Assembly (NCBI GenBank): GCA_023461275.1
Contig: JAEYMI010000004.1
Span: forward strand, 1-64,000
DNA: 64,000 nt
Direction: 5' to 3'
Source: Actinomycetes bacterium
GTDB lineage: Bacteria; Actinomycetota; Actinomycetes; Mycobacteriales; Mycobacteriaceae
Part shown: in pieces, positions 42,729 through 51,536 of the stretch
Layout of the letters: each line of letters opens with the position of its first letter
Position numbering within the stretch: position 1 is the first letter of the stretch
Made by a program: the position numbers and the translations under genes
Notes under the pieces: generated by a model
Databases searched by the model: none
The model's input: the letters and a program-made list of their open reading frames with translations, nothing else
Told to the model about the DNA's origin: nothing

Positions 42729-43652
42729 TCAGACGGCCAGGTCCACGGGTAAGTCCGCGATGTCTCGAAGGCGGTCTCCGATCATCAAAATCTCGAGCAT
42801 GTCGAGCGACTCATCGTTTCCGACCTGTCGAACCGCATCAACAAGCTCTGGTAGGGCGGCGTGGTATAAGACATCGATATCTCCGGTTCCGAGTGCGAGG
42901 GATGCAATTCGAGACATCGATGGCTCCGCTGTGACCGCGACGATGTGAGGAGTCCGTCCCTTTCTGTTGCGAATTCGATTTAGCGCTTCCGAACGGGAAT
43001 TCTGAGATCGGTCTGATCGCATTGTCCATTTGCATGACACAACTGCATGCACGAAGGTTGGGACCTTGACTTGATTCTCCCCTCGGAGCTCGGCGTTATC
43101 CGCGCGGAAAGGGCTTAGGAGCGCGCTTCTGGTATCTACGACTAGCTGATTCGAATTGATTGCCTCGTCAGTCTCCGCCTCTCGCAGAACCAGCACGTCA
43201 GGGCTTACTGCATAGGAATTTCCTAGGATTGACTGAAGGGTGGGGTCATCTTCGACAGCACGGGCCAGGTCGTCCAGGTGTCTGTAGGGGTGATACCTTG
43301 CAATGTGGTCGACCTGTCTGCTGCCTCCAACGTTCTCGACTCGCCAAACTCCCGGACGAACCGCGCTCATGCCTGGCATAGTTACGGCTAAGAAGTCACT
43401 TACAGCTGCCTCGAACAATCTTCCGGCCGTTTGGCCCGGGCCCTTTTCGACACGGGGAGCATTCAGGGCGTGGGCGATTAACATCGCAACATCGCGAGAG
43501 GTCTTCTGGCTGATATCGGCATTCGACGCCACCTGCTCGCGGCGTTGGTTTTTCTTCCCCTTGTCTATGGTCGCCGTATAGATGGAGAGAGGGCCTTCTG
43601 TCAGGTTTCTGTGGAATGCGTCCCTTGCCGAGCTTATTAGTCCAGCCTCCAT
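42729..43652 (-). CDS. NgoMIV-family type II restriction endonuclease
   Basis: Encodes 307 residues. The catalytic core is SPDVLVLRE near residue 150 (Asp) and SCKWTMRSDRSQNSRSEAL near 205 (S-C-K, then Glu), the circularly altered PD-X-(D/E)-X-K arrangement of NgoMIV. The trailing block NRKGRTPHIVAVTAEPSMSRIASLALGTGDIDVLYH is highly typical of the family. NgoMIV cuts GCCGGC; whether this enzyme has the same target is inference. ATG 43652 is chosen because it follows GGAGG by seven bases. The methylase gene is 180 bases downstream on the same strand. Confidence 0.9.
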   Translation of the reverse strand: MEAGLISSARDAFHRNLTEGPLSIYTATIDKGKKNQRREQVASNADISQKTSRDVAMLIAHALNAPRVEKGPGQTAGRLFEAAVSDFLAVTMPGMSAVRPGVWRVENVGGSRQVDHIARYHPYRHLDDLARAVEDDPTLQSILGNSYAVSPDVLVLREAETDEAINSNQLVVDTRSALLSPFRADNAELRGENQVKVPTFVHAVVSCKWTMRSDRSQNSRSEALNRIRNRKGRTPHIVAVTAEPSMSRIASLALGTGDIDVLYHAALPELVDAVRQVGNDESLDMLEILMIGDRLRDIADLPVDLAV

Positions 43653-43850
43653 CAAGCCACCTCCCGTTCGTGCGCCTACCGTCGAAGAGCTGGGTCAGGC
43701 CAGCACAGGAAAGCGCTTCAATCCAGTTCGGAAAGACTAGCGTTTGCCGAATCGGCAGTTGCATCGCCATGGAACGTCCACGCTGACGTCGCCGCACAGT
43801 GAATGAGGCCGCCTGGCTGCCTTCTGCATGCGCCCGCCGTCCAGTCGCAA

Positions 43851-44549
43851 TCAGTTACTTAGGAGATGCTCGAACTCGCGTCTCGCTTCGGCCGGCAGCT
43901 GGCGATACGAGTTCCATAGTCGATCCAGCGGCGTCGGTCCACGCCGCCCTCGCTCAATCCAGCGTTGCAGACGGTTTCGGTCAACGTCCTCTAAGCAGCG
44001 TGCTTCATCAATCAATCTGCGGATATCAGGCTCCGGACGGGAGGGACCGTCGCCCGCTCTGCATCGCTTGCATTCGGTGACTAGCTGCACAGTAGACGAA
44101 CCATCGGCAAGGCGTATCGGCCGCCGGGTGGCGCTAAGAATAGCTGTTTCGTTTGGAGAGTCGGGGTACGCCTCTCCTCCGCCGATACCGCACACAACAC
44201 ACTGGTAGCCATCGGCAGCCATAGCCGTCTGACGTTCTCTGGCTGTTACTGCTTTGGCCTGCGCCTGTCGCCGAGCGACCGGATCCCACACTGCGACGCC
44301 CGCCGCAACAAATCGCTGCTCGTCCGAGTCCAGCGTGGCGTCGTCCGAGCTGGAGAAGATCTTCCAACCGAAGTCGCGTAGGTCGCGGATTCGGCGGTCG
44401 GCTTGTGAAATACCTGGGAAGGCGTGCCTTACTTGCTCCTTCGTAAAGACGTTGCCTTCGCCGACGACGTCCAGCAGCCACAGGGCCCCTCGTACCATCG
44501 TTCCAGCCGAGAATTCGGGATCGTTCCACTTTGGCCGCAAAATTTTCAA
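43851..44549 (-). CDS. HNH-like zinc-binding protein
   Basis: Encodes 232 residues from a TTG behind GGAG. The N-terminal 75 residues look like a winged helix (FTKEQVRHAFPGISQADRRIRDLRDFGW). The centre has a zinc-binding pair of C-X2-C motifs (YQCVVCG and CKRC) about 48 residues apart, as in HNH endonucleases. The catalytic His and Asn are not obvious, so it may be a degenerate HNH acting as a DNA-binding scaffold. It reads toward the restriction enzyme gene, 198 bases away, and is divergent from the ParB-like trio, with 107 bases between. Confidence 0.7.
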   Translation of the reverse strand: MKILRPKWNDPEFSAGTMVRGALWLLDVVGEGNVFTKEQVRHAFPGISQADRRIRDLRDFGWKIFSSSDDATLDSDEQRFVAAGVAVWDPVARRQAQAKAVTARERQTAMAADGYQCVVCGIGGGEAYPDSPNETAILSATRRPIRLADGSSTVQLVTECKRCRAGDGPSRPEPDIRRLIDEARCLEDVDRNRLQRWIERGRRGPTPLDRLWNSYRQLPAEARREFEHLLSN

Positions 44550-44656
44550 GACAAGCTCCGTCTAGAGTGTCCGAGCCCGCGATTACTATCGGTGGATCGG
44601 AGGTGGCTGGCACCACGTCAGTCGAACTATAGAACCCGAGGGAAGGCATCACACTG

Positions 44657-46069
44657 ATGGCCACAGACTACGGAGTTCCGCCGCGCGGCTCGCAGATCAG
44701 CGATATCGTCAAGGGGCAAATCGAAGAGGCCGTAAAGTCGAATGGCGAGAAAGTCACTATCGAGTGGCGCGGTCAGCCAAAGCACCTGTACGTGATCTCG
44801 ATGCCGGTGGAGCTTCTTTACTATAACCCTGACACCCACCGTATTAGAGCGCAGCGGTCACTAGACCCCGTCCGCGACCGGGAGCTGCAAGAGGAACCGT
44901 GGGGTGAAAGCGCTCAGGACTATCTCGATTACCTCCTCAAGCGCCAACCATCCGATCCTGACAAGACTGATCCGGATTTTGAAGCTCTGCGCGACGATCT
45001 TGAGTCATTCGGTCAGCGCGATCCTGGCCTCATTTCTGTCTACGGAGTGCTCGTCAACGGCAATACCCGTTGCGCGGCATTGCGCGAGCTTGGCGAGAAG
45101 TACATTCGGGTTGGTGTGCTACCAGAAACGGCCGACTGGGACGACATCAATACGGTCGAATTGTCGCTGCAATTGAGAAAAGAACAGAAACGCGATTACT
45201 CTTACATTAATCGACTAATTGCTATGGATGAGCAGTTGACTCTTGGCCGTCGCCCAGAGGATATCGCTCGTGAGTTTCGAATTAAGAAATCGACGCTGGA
45301 GCAGGATCAGTGGGTCTACGGAGTCATCCGCGACGCTATAGAGCGAAGCAAGACCGACGACGGTGCGATGCTTCGGGAAATTGATTTCGAGGATCACCAA
45401 GAAAAGTTGCGTGAACTCTATCGTGCTTACACGAAGGCGGCCGCCACTGATCAGGATGCAGCTGAATTATTGAAGAACACACGGCTCGCTATGATTGTGC
45501 TCGGTTACGCCAAGACTGACCTTAGGTTCGCGCAGCCCGACTTCTACGAGAAGTACCTCGAGCCGAAGCTCACTGATGACCTCAAACCAACCGTCGGTGC
45601 AACTGCAAGTATCCGGATTCCCGGCCTCGACGTCGAAGTTCCAGGTGCTGGGCCAGAAGTGAGAATCGCGAGGGCATTCGCAGATGACCTGCTCAAAGCG
45701 AAAGCTCAAGCGCAAACAGTCTCCCTCGCAGGCGGGAACGGCGCAGGCAGCGCTGCCGGCGCCAAACTCGCTGCTGCGCGCAGTTCATTTGACCGCGCTT
45801 TGAAGCCCGCAGGAAAGGATGCCCGCCTTCAGCAGCTCAAATTGGCTGCGCCCGAGCGTCTTTCGGATGCGTGCGATGACATCGAACTGTGCGCTGGTGA
45901 TCTTGCGCAAAGCCGGGCGACGCGAGCGATCGATGATGCGGCATTTGATGACGCTGTTCTGCGGCTACGCACCGCGGTTGTAAAACTCGCCAAGGAAGCT
46001 CGACGAACCTTCACGGAACCTGGCGAGGGCGTGGACTGGCTGCTGACGGTTGCAGAGGCCAGTCAATGA
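44657..46069 (+). CDS. ParB/sulfiredoxin-like domain protein
   Basis: Encodes 470 residues. Residues about 45-150 form a ParB N-terminal-like domain: MPVELLYYNPDTHRIR, and the nucleotide-binding box analogue NGNTRCAAL at 134-142. A helix-turn-helix-like region follows (RPEDIAREFRIKKSTLEQDQWVY, about 197-220). The C-terminal 150 residues are helical and Ala-rich. ParB-like domains bind or cleave CTP or ATP and occur in several defence loci. It is the first gene of a trio: the ATPase start overlaps its stop (ATGA). Confidence 0.8.
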   Translation: MATDYGVPPRGSQISDIVKGQIEEAVKSNGEKVTIEWRGQPKHLYVISMPVELLYYNPDTHRIRAQRSLDPVRDRELQEEPWGESAQDYLDYLLKRQPSDPDKTDPDFEALRDDLESFGQRDPGLISVYGVLVNGNTRCAALRELGEKYIRVGVLPETADWDDINTVELSLQLRKEQKRDYSYINRLIAMDEQLTLGRRPEDIAREFRIKKSTLEQDQWVYGVIRDAIERSKTDDGAMLREIDFEDHQEKLRELYRAYTKAAATDQDAAELLKNTRLAMIVLGYAKTDLRFAQPDFYEKYLEPKLTDDLKPTVGATASIRIPGLDVEVPGAGPEVRIARAFADDLLKAKAQAQTVSLAGGNGAGSAAGAKLAAARSSFDRALKPAGKDARLQQLKLAAPERLSDACDDIELCAGDLAQSRATRAIDDAAFDDAVLRLRTAVVKLAKEARRTFTEPGEGVDWLLTVAEASQ

Positions 46070-47892
46070 GTAAATCTGCCCCGTCGCTGGATATCGGGTT
46101 TGGTGACGATGCATTGGTTGCGCGGCTGCGTACGGGTGGACAATACGCCGAGGACCTTCAGCATCTGGCGACACGATTTCGAACTGCTCGGCTGCGTGGG
46201 CTGGGCATCGTCGACATCGCAGTAGACGACCTACTTGTGAATCTTGCAGAGTTAGCGACATGGCCATATCCAGAGAGCGTGGCTTGGCAGCCTGACCTCG
46301 CCGCTCTAGCGCGCGACACAACGCTTGACGCCCAGGAAGTCGCCGGGCATCTGCGCGACGATACAGACTCTGGCACCAGTATCGCGGCGGATGCCGTGCC
46401 GGAACTACTCGGGTCTGAATGGAAGGGAGATCTTACTGACTTTCAACTGCGGGACATCGCACGCCTGCTGTCGCTTCGTCATGGCGCCAATTTCTCTGTC
46501 CCCGGCGCGGGCAAGACTCGTGTGGGACTTGCAGTGTTTCAAGCGCTTCGGTCGACTGGCGTCGTCGAGCGGGTGCTGATCGTTGGCCCAAAGTCCTGCT
46601 ACGAATCCTGGCAGACTGAGAACTTGGAATGTCTGACTCCGCCGCTTCGCATCCAGGTACTCCAATCGAGCGTCGACCCATCCGCGGAGGTCCTGGTTGT
46701 GAACTATGAACGGCTTCGGGGCTCTATGAATGCGCTCGGAGGCTGGATAGTCGCTCGGCCGACGCTTCTCATTCTCGACGAAGCGCATCGCATGAAGCGC
46801 GGTGCGGACGGGGTGTACGGAACCGCATGCATGGCGCTTGGTGCACGTGCACGGCGTCGGCTGATCCTTACGGGTACTCCTGCACCCAATGGCGCAAAGG
46901 ACCTTGAAAACCTGCTGGGATTTGTGTGGCCCGGTCATGGTCGGCGCACGGTGAGCAATGCCGTCGCCGGAGGCGACCTCGCGTACGCAAGCCGAGTCCT
47001 GCAACCGCTTTTCACACGAACTACGAAGAACGAACTTGGTCTTCCTCCAGTCATTCTTAGCCAGCGGCCAGTCGATCTACCGCCTCTCCATCGCGAGATC
47101 TACGACGGCCTGATCGGTATGTATTCTGCGAGAGCAGCTACCTCGCAAGACGACTTGCAGCTGCTAGGACGCATCCTCGTCTACCTGCTGATGGCCGCGA
47201 TTAGTCCTGCGTTGCTTGCAGCAGGAACCACAAAGTACGAGCCACTTGCCTACCAGGTACCACCACTCCCCGTGCCTGATGGCGCGCCACTCATGCGACT
47301 GATGCAAGACCTACCGAGCTATGAACTCTCGCCGAAGTATCAGGAAGCGCTTGCGATTGTGGCATCAAATGCCGCAGGCGGTCGGAAGACCCTCGTTTGG
47401 TCCTCGTTCATCCGCAGCATCAACACGTTGGCGGACATGCTGCGGGAGTTTCATCCCGCCATCGTTCATGGGGCAGTTGAGGATCGCGAGAGTGAAATCG
47501 CGCGCTTCCGGAACGACCCCGATTGCATGGTGCTCGTGTCTAACCCCGCGACGCTCGGCGAGGGCATCAGTCTGCACCATGAGTGTCACGATGCTGTGTA
47601 CATCGACCGGGATTTTGCAGCGGGGCGCTTCCTTCAAAGTCTCGACCGTATTCACAGGCTTGGTCTTGCCCCCGATGTAGAGACGCGGATTATTGTGCTA
47701 ACAAGTGTGGGCACGATTGACGAAGTCGTGAACCAAAGGTTGGCATCCAAGTTGTATTTCATGGGGCGAATTCTGGACGACCCAGCGGTTCAGGAGCTAG
47801 CAGACCCAGACGAAGAACCTGCGGTCGGCGGTGGACTTGATCTCAGTGATCTTAGAGCGCTGATGGGGCACCTCCGTGCCGGTCCCGTCTAG
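46066..47892 (+). CDS. SNF2-like DEAH-box ATPase
   Basis: Encodes 608 residues. A Q-motif-like LTDFQLRDI lies at 123-131, followed by motif I PGAGKT near 146-151 and motif II DEAH in LLILDEAHRMKRG. Motif III is LTGTPAPNG. The C-terminal half has VLVSNPATLGEGISLH and LQSLDRIHRLG. The first 110 residues are unassigned. The core is SNF2/Rad54-like, so it is a DNA translocase rather than a strand-separating helicase by family. It is coupled to the ParB-like gene (four-base overlap) and to the nuclease gene (17-base overlap). Confidence 0.88.
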   Translation: MSKSAPSLDIGFGDDALVARLRTGGQYAEDLQHLATRFRTARLRGLGIVDIAVDDLLVNLAELATWPYPESVAWQPDLAALARDTTLDAQEVAGHLRDDTDSGTSIAADAVPELLGSEWKGDLTDFQLRDIARLLSLRHGANFSVPGAGKTRVGLAVFQALRSTGVVERVLIVGPKSCYESWQTENLECLTPPLRIQVLQSSVDPSAEVLVVNYERLRGSMNALGGWIVARPTLLILDEAHRMKRGADGVYGTACMALGARARRRLILTGTPAPNGAKDLENLLGFVWPGHGRRTVSNAVAGGDLAYASRVLQPLFTRTTKNELGLPPVILSQRPVDLPPLHREIYDGLIGMYSARAATSQDDLQLLGRILVYLLMAAISPALLAAGTTKYEPLAYQVPPLPVPDGAPLMRLMQDLPSYELSPKYQEALAIVASNAAGGRKTLVWSSFIRSINTLADMLREFHPAIVHGAVEDRESEIARFRNDPDCMVLVSNPATLGEGISLHHECHDAVYIDRDFAAGRFLQSLDRIHRLGLAPDVETRIIVLTSVGTIDEVVNQRLASKLYFMGRILDDPAVQELADPDEEPAVGGGLDLSDLRALMGHLRAGPV

Positions 47893-48727
47893 CATCATCC
47901 TTCGAGCTGCTGCCCGCTGGCTTGAGCATCGGTGTGAATCGAGCGATGCGCAACTTCGCGCCTTATTTCGGGCACATCCGGCTTTTGCCGATATCACGCC
48001 AACCCAGTACGCGACTGCGTATGAATGGCTGCAAGCTCGAGGCTTGCTCCAGGCATCGCTGCCGAAGAGCGAATGTACTCGCTCGGTCTTTGAAGCAGCT
48101 GTCCGCGATGCACTTTGGTTTCCCGATTCAGATTTGCTTGTGCCCGAGCCAAACTCGATGCCAGAGGATGGTAGTTCTGCTGCAGAAGCTTTGGGGATTG
48201 AGCCGGTAGAGGCGCTAGCAATTCTCCGCAGCTGTTGGGGGAAGGTTGACACTACTGAACGCGCCAAATTCGGTGCAGTCGGTGAATGTGCGCTCGTGTC
48301 GCTACTCGAATCCGTTTCCGATTTCGAGGTTCGCCATGTGGCCGCGGAATCGGACGGGTACGGGTATGACATTGACGCAGCCGTGCTGGATATGGCAATG
48401 CACATCGAGGTGAAGACAACTACGCGACGCGGACGTCTCTCAATATTCCTGTCTCGCAACGAGTTTGAAACGATGCGGCGTGACCCCGATTGGCTCCTGG
48501 TTTCCCTACGGGTAGACGATGCTCTGAATCCCATAGCCACCGCAACGATCGATCGCGATTGGATAGCAGAAGCCGTGCCCGAGGATCGACCGGGCGGCCG
48601 TTGGGAATCTACGAGGTTCGACGTACCGCCACATGCACTCACGCCAGGTGTGTTGCCTCTATACGCTTGCAACTTGATCGGCTTACCCCGAATCCTGCTG
48701 GGCGATCCAGTATGGCCAGGAGAGTGA
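47876..48727 (+). CDS. DUF3883-type PD-(D/E)XK nuclease-like protein
   Basis: Encodes 283 residues from a GTG inside the ATPase gene. An N-terminal helical domain (about 1-110) leads to the DUF3883 core: GAVGECALVSLLE, DGYGYDIDAAV, HIEVKTTTRRGRLSIFLSRNEFE. The Glu, Asp and E-V-K fit a PD-(D/E)XK active site. DUF3883 domains are frequent in restriction and defence genes, often joined to a helicase. It ends the trio. After it, 48728-49053 holds no gene that I can support. Confidence 0.85.
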   Translation: MPVPSSIILRAAARWLEHRCESSDAQLRALFRAHPAFADITPTQYATAYEWLQARGLLQASLPKSECTRSVFEAAVRDALWFPDSDLLVPEPNSMPEDGSSAAEALGIEPVEALAILRSCWGKVDTTERAKFGAVGECALVSLLESVSDFEVRHVAAESDGYGYDIDAAVLDMAMHIEVKTTTRRGRLSIFLSRNEFETMRRDPDWLLVSLRVDDALNPIATATIDRDWIAEAVPEDRPGGRWESTRFDVPPHALTPGVLPLYACNLIGLPRILLGDPVWPGE

Positions 48728-49053
48728 TCCGGGGGTCGAGGGAGGAATGCGGCTCTGCGGCAGCGCGCAGGAAGTAGTCGGAGAATCAGGGGCCTCACAA
48801 CTGGCTGGACGCGATCCGACCGGCTTCGCCTTGCAGTGCACCCGAAAGCCTGCGCGGGCTCAGTTCGCGGTGGCGCGCTCGTAGTAACTCCGATGAATCG
48901 ATGCGTTCAGCCTGCGACACGATCCATGTGTGCTTCGACCTGTGGTCGCCCGCGCTAGCCTCAACCGGTAATCCGCTACGGCCCGACAGACGCGTCGCTT
49001 AAGACAAGGCTCCAACCCGGGCGGGAAGTCCGTCGTGTCTTCCTGGAGCCGCA
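48728..49053. other. 326-base intergenic region
   Basis: No gene, terminator hairpin or tRNA seen. It presumably carries the promoter for the nuclease-helicase gene, whose TTG start follows GGAG. An 87-codon frame on the minus strand reaches into the next gene and has no ribosome site or recognisable motif. Confidence 0.45.
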
Positions 49054-50922
49054 TTGTCGTCGCTGTATCGGGCGTCGGTGGCTGGGGTCCGTGCCCAGCT
49101 CGCCGCGCGTCAGCTCGGGTCAAAGTTGACTGAGCAGTTCTTCTACGAGTTCGGGTACCACCCGTCCGCGGCCGAAATCAGGTCTTGGGAGCGCAGTCTC
49201 GATGTGCTGGTCAGCGACTTGGAGGACTGTGGTCTGCATAGCGTCGAAATGCTCATCGAGTATCGGCTGCCGCTGACCAGTAAACGCGCCGACGTCGTTC
49301 TCTGTGGCGTCCATCCGAAGACCGGGCAGTCGTCGTACGTCGTCGTCGAGCTCAAGCAGTGGACCAAGGCGTCTGTTCTTGACGGGACAGAGGATGTCGT
49401 CGTCCTCGACGGTGTCGCTGACAGGTTGCATCCGGTCGAGCAGGTGGAGCGCTATTGCACCCACATCTCAGACTTCATCGCGACCCTGCAGGGGAGCACC
49501 GATCAGCTGGCTGGCGTCGCGTACCTGCACAACGCCACCGACGACGGGATTCGCACCCTCTGGAGCTACCCGCAGTCGGAGACGGGTCGGATGTTTACCG
49601 GCCAGCGCCGTGGCGAGTTCGTCGAGTTCCTGCGAACCAAGCTGGATACCGCGTCCGGCGCCCACGCCGCGGACGAGTTGCTGTCGTCGGCGGTGCGGCC
49701 GAGTAAGCAGCTGATGGCGCTTGCGGCCGAGGAGGTGCAGCGGCGTGAGCAGTTCGTTCTGCTTGACGAGCAGCAGGTTGCGTACTCGATCGTCATGCGC
49801 GCCGTCCAAGACGCCGCTCGGTCGAATACGAAGCGGGTCATTGCGATTGTCGGTGGGCCGGGCTCCGGGAAATCGGTGATCGCGCTCAGTCTGCTCGGCG
49901 AGCTTTCGAGGCAGGGGAGGGCCGCGGTTCATGCGACCGGTTCGTCGGCGTTCACCAAGACATTGCGCAAGGTCGCCGGCGTACGCGCGCCGCGAATCCA
50001 GAAGATGTTCACGTACTACAACAACTTCATCAACTCCGAACCCAACGATCTCGATGTCCTGATTTGCGATGAGGCGCACCGCATTCGGGAGACGTCGACG
50101 AACAGGTTCACCCGTGCCATCGATCGAACGGGTCGACCGCAGGTGGAGGAACTCATCGACGCCGCGCGAGTCCCGGTGTTCCTGCTCGATGAGTTCCAAG
50201 TCGTGAAGCCGACCGAGCGGGGGAGCGTTCACGAAATCGAAAGCGCCGCCAAACGCATGGGTTGCGAGTTCAAGCTCATCGAACTCGACGGCCAATTCCG
50301 TTGCGGCGGAAGCCAAGCCTACGACCATTGGGTCCGCAGACTGCTGGGAATCGAGCCCGGCGGTCCGGTGCCGTGGGAGGGGGACGACACCTTCGACGTC
50401 ACAGTCGACGATGCTCCGTCGCTGATCGAGACTGAGCTCGAGCAGAAGATTGAAGAAGGCTACTCAGCCCGTATCGTAGCCGGCTACTGCTGGAGGTGGA
50501 GCACCCCTGAGAAGGGCGTGCCGCTCAAGCCGGACATCGTGATCGGCGGCTGGAAACGACCGTGGAACAACCCGAGCACAACCAAGCATGGAGACGCACC
50601 GGGCCGCGAGTACTGGGCAACTGATCCGGCCGGATTCCATCAGGTCGGCTGCGTCTATACGGCGCAGGGATTCGAATACGACTACGGCGCAGTCATCTTC
50701 GGGCCCGACTTCGTCTGGCGCGGTGACCGCTGGATTGCCCGGCCGGAGTTCAACTTCGACAACCAGGTCCGCAAGGCCGATCACGTGGCGTTCGAGAACG
50801 CGATCCGCAATACGTACAAGGTGTTGCTCACCCGGGGCATGCGCGGGATGCGAATCTACTCGACGGATGCGGAGACGCAGGACATGCTGCGTTCGTTGGT
50901 GGGTGGTGATCGGTCGTGGTGA
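49054..50922 (+). CDS. PD-(D/E)XK nuclease fused to DUF2075 helicase
   Basis: Encodes 622 residues from a TTG, six bases after GGAG. An N-terminal nuclease-like domain has Asp80 (KRADVVLCG) and E-L-K at 99-101 (VVVELKQW). From about 255 comes a DUF2075/Schlafen-type superfamily 1 helicase: Walker A GGPGSGKS near 268, Walker B LICDEAHRIRE, a LLDEFQVVKP segment, QFRCGGSQAY, and the C-terminal YTAQGFEYDYGAVIFG and NTYKVLLTRGMRG motifs. The next gene overlaps it by four bases. An ATP-driven nuclease paired with a possible modified-base reader fits type IV-like restriction (inference). Confidence 0.85.
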   Translation: MSSLYRASVAGVRAQLAARQLGSKLTEQFFYEFGYHPSAAEIRSWERSLDVLVSDLEDCGLHSVEMLIEYRLPLTSKRADVVLCGVHPKTGQSSYVVVELKQWTKASVLDGTEDVVVLDGVADRLHPVEQVERYCTHISDFIATLQGSTDQLAGVAYLHNATDDGIRTLWSYPQSETGRMFTGQRRGEFVEFLRTKLDTASGAHAADELLSSAVRPSKQLMALAAEEVQRREQFVLLDEQQVAYSIVMRAVQDAARSNTKRVIAIVGGPGSGKSVIALSLLGELSRQGRAAVHATGSSAFTKTLRKVAGVRAPRIQKMFTYYNNFINSEPNDLDVLICDEAHRIRETSTNRFTRAIDRTGRPQVEELIDAARVPVFLLDEFQVVKPTERGSVHEIESAAKRMGCEFKLIELDGQFRCGGSQAYDHWVRRLLGIEPGGPVPWEGDDTFDVTVDDAPSLIETELEQKIEEGYSARIVAGYCWRWSTPEKGVPLKPDIVIGGWKRPWNNPSTTKHGDAPGREYWATDPAGFHQVGCVYTAQGFEYDYGAVIFGPDFVWRGDRWIARPEFNFDNQVRKADHVAFENAIRNTYKVLLTRGMRGMRIYSTDAETQDMLRSLVGGDRSW

Positions 50923-51401
50923 ACGTCCTGACCACCTACTCCGGGAAGACGCCAAAGGCTGTCGAACAGAACTTGTTGTGGGGAATTCGGAAGGGACGCT
51001 GGGGGCTTCGGAAGGAACCTATTTCGCGGAGCGCTGGTGTTTCCTTCGACTGGCATGTCATCGGGGCCAAGGCGCGTGGCTTGAGACATGGGCCGCGATC
51101 TCAACCGGAGCAGTGGGTCAAGGCGACGATTGACGTCTACGTATTTCGTGTCCGATCTCTTTTGACGGTGGAAGCCGATCCGTTCTGGCCAGACGAGCAT
51201 GAGGAGCGAAAAGTACTCTACCCGTACAGATTCGATATCGACCTAGTCTCGCATTCAACACGTGTACCAACCGCATACGATGCACCGATTCCCAGCGAGA
51301 TTTCTGAGGGGATTCGACGAGCAGCTTCGCGAGCTGAATCCATCGTGCAGGTCGATGACAACGAGTTTGCGGGATTTCTAGACCTGCTCAAGGCGATGTA
51401 A
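50919..51401 (+). CDS. EVE/PUA-like small protein
   Basis: Encodes 160 residues from GTG 50919, which overlaps the helicase stop (a GTG at 50916 is equally placed). LWGIRKGRWGLRKEP near the N-terminus, FDWHVIGAKARG in the middle, then VYVFRVRS and FWPDEHEERKVLYPYRFDIDLV give the pattern of the EVE/PUA fold, which flips and reads modified bases. Its coupling to a nuclease-helicase suggests that it is the target-recognition subunit. The family call is from the FWPDE...YPYRF motif. I cannot say which modified base, if any, it reads. Confidence 0.7.
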   Translation: MNVLTTYSGKTPKAVEQNLLWGIRKGRWGLRKEPISRSAGVSFDWHVIGAKARGLRHGPRSQPEQWVKATIDVYVFRVRSLLTVEADPFWPDEHEERKVLYPYRFDIDLVSHSTRVPTAYDAPIPSEISEGIRRAASRAESIVQVDDNEFAGFLDLLKAM

Positions 51402-51536
51402 GCGGGTACGTCCAATCTTGGCGCAGTCTCAGAACGGTCGACGTATAGATATCGACCGCTCAGTCACCGAACCGTAACCCGCGCGATCCCCAAAACCACC
51501 CCAGACCTGGTCACCTGGCCTGTTAACGTCCGAAGC

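Noticed and set aside
44657..46069. Plasmid partition protein ParB
   Set aside because: No parA neighbour and no parS-like repeats; the gene is coupled to an ATPase and a nuclease instead.
48860..49123. 87-codon minus-strand frame in the gap before the nuclease-helicase
   Set aside because: Overlaps the start of the next gene, lacks a ribosome site and is Arg-rich.
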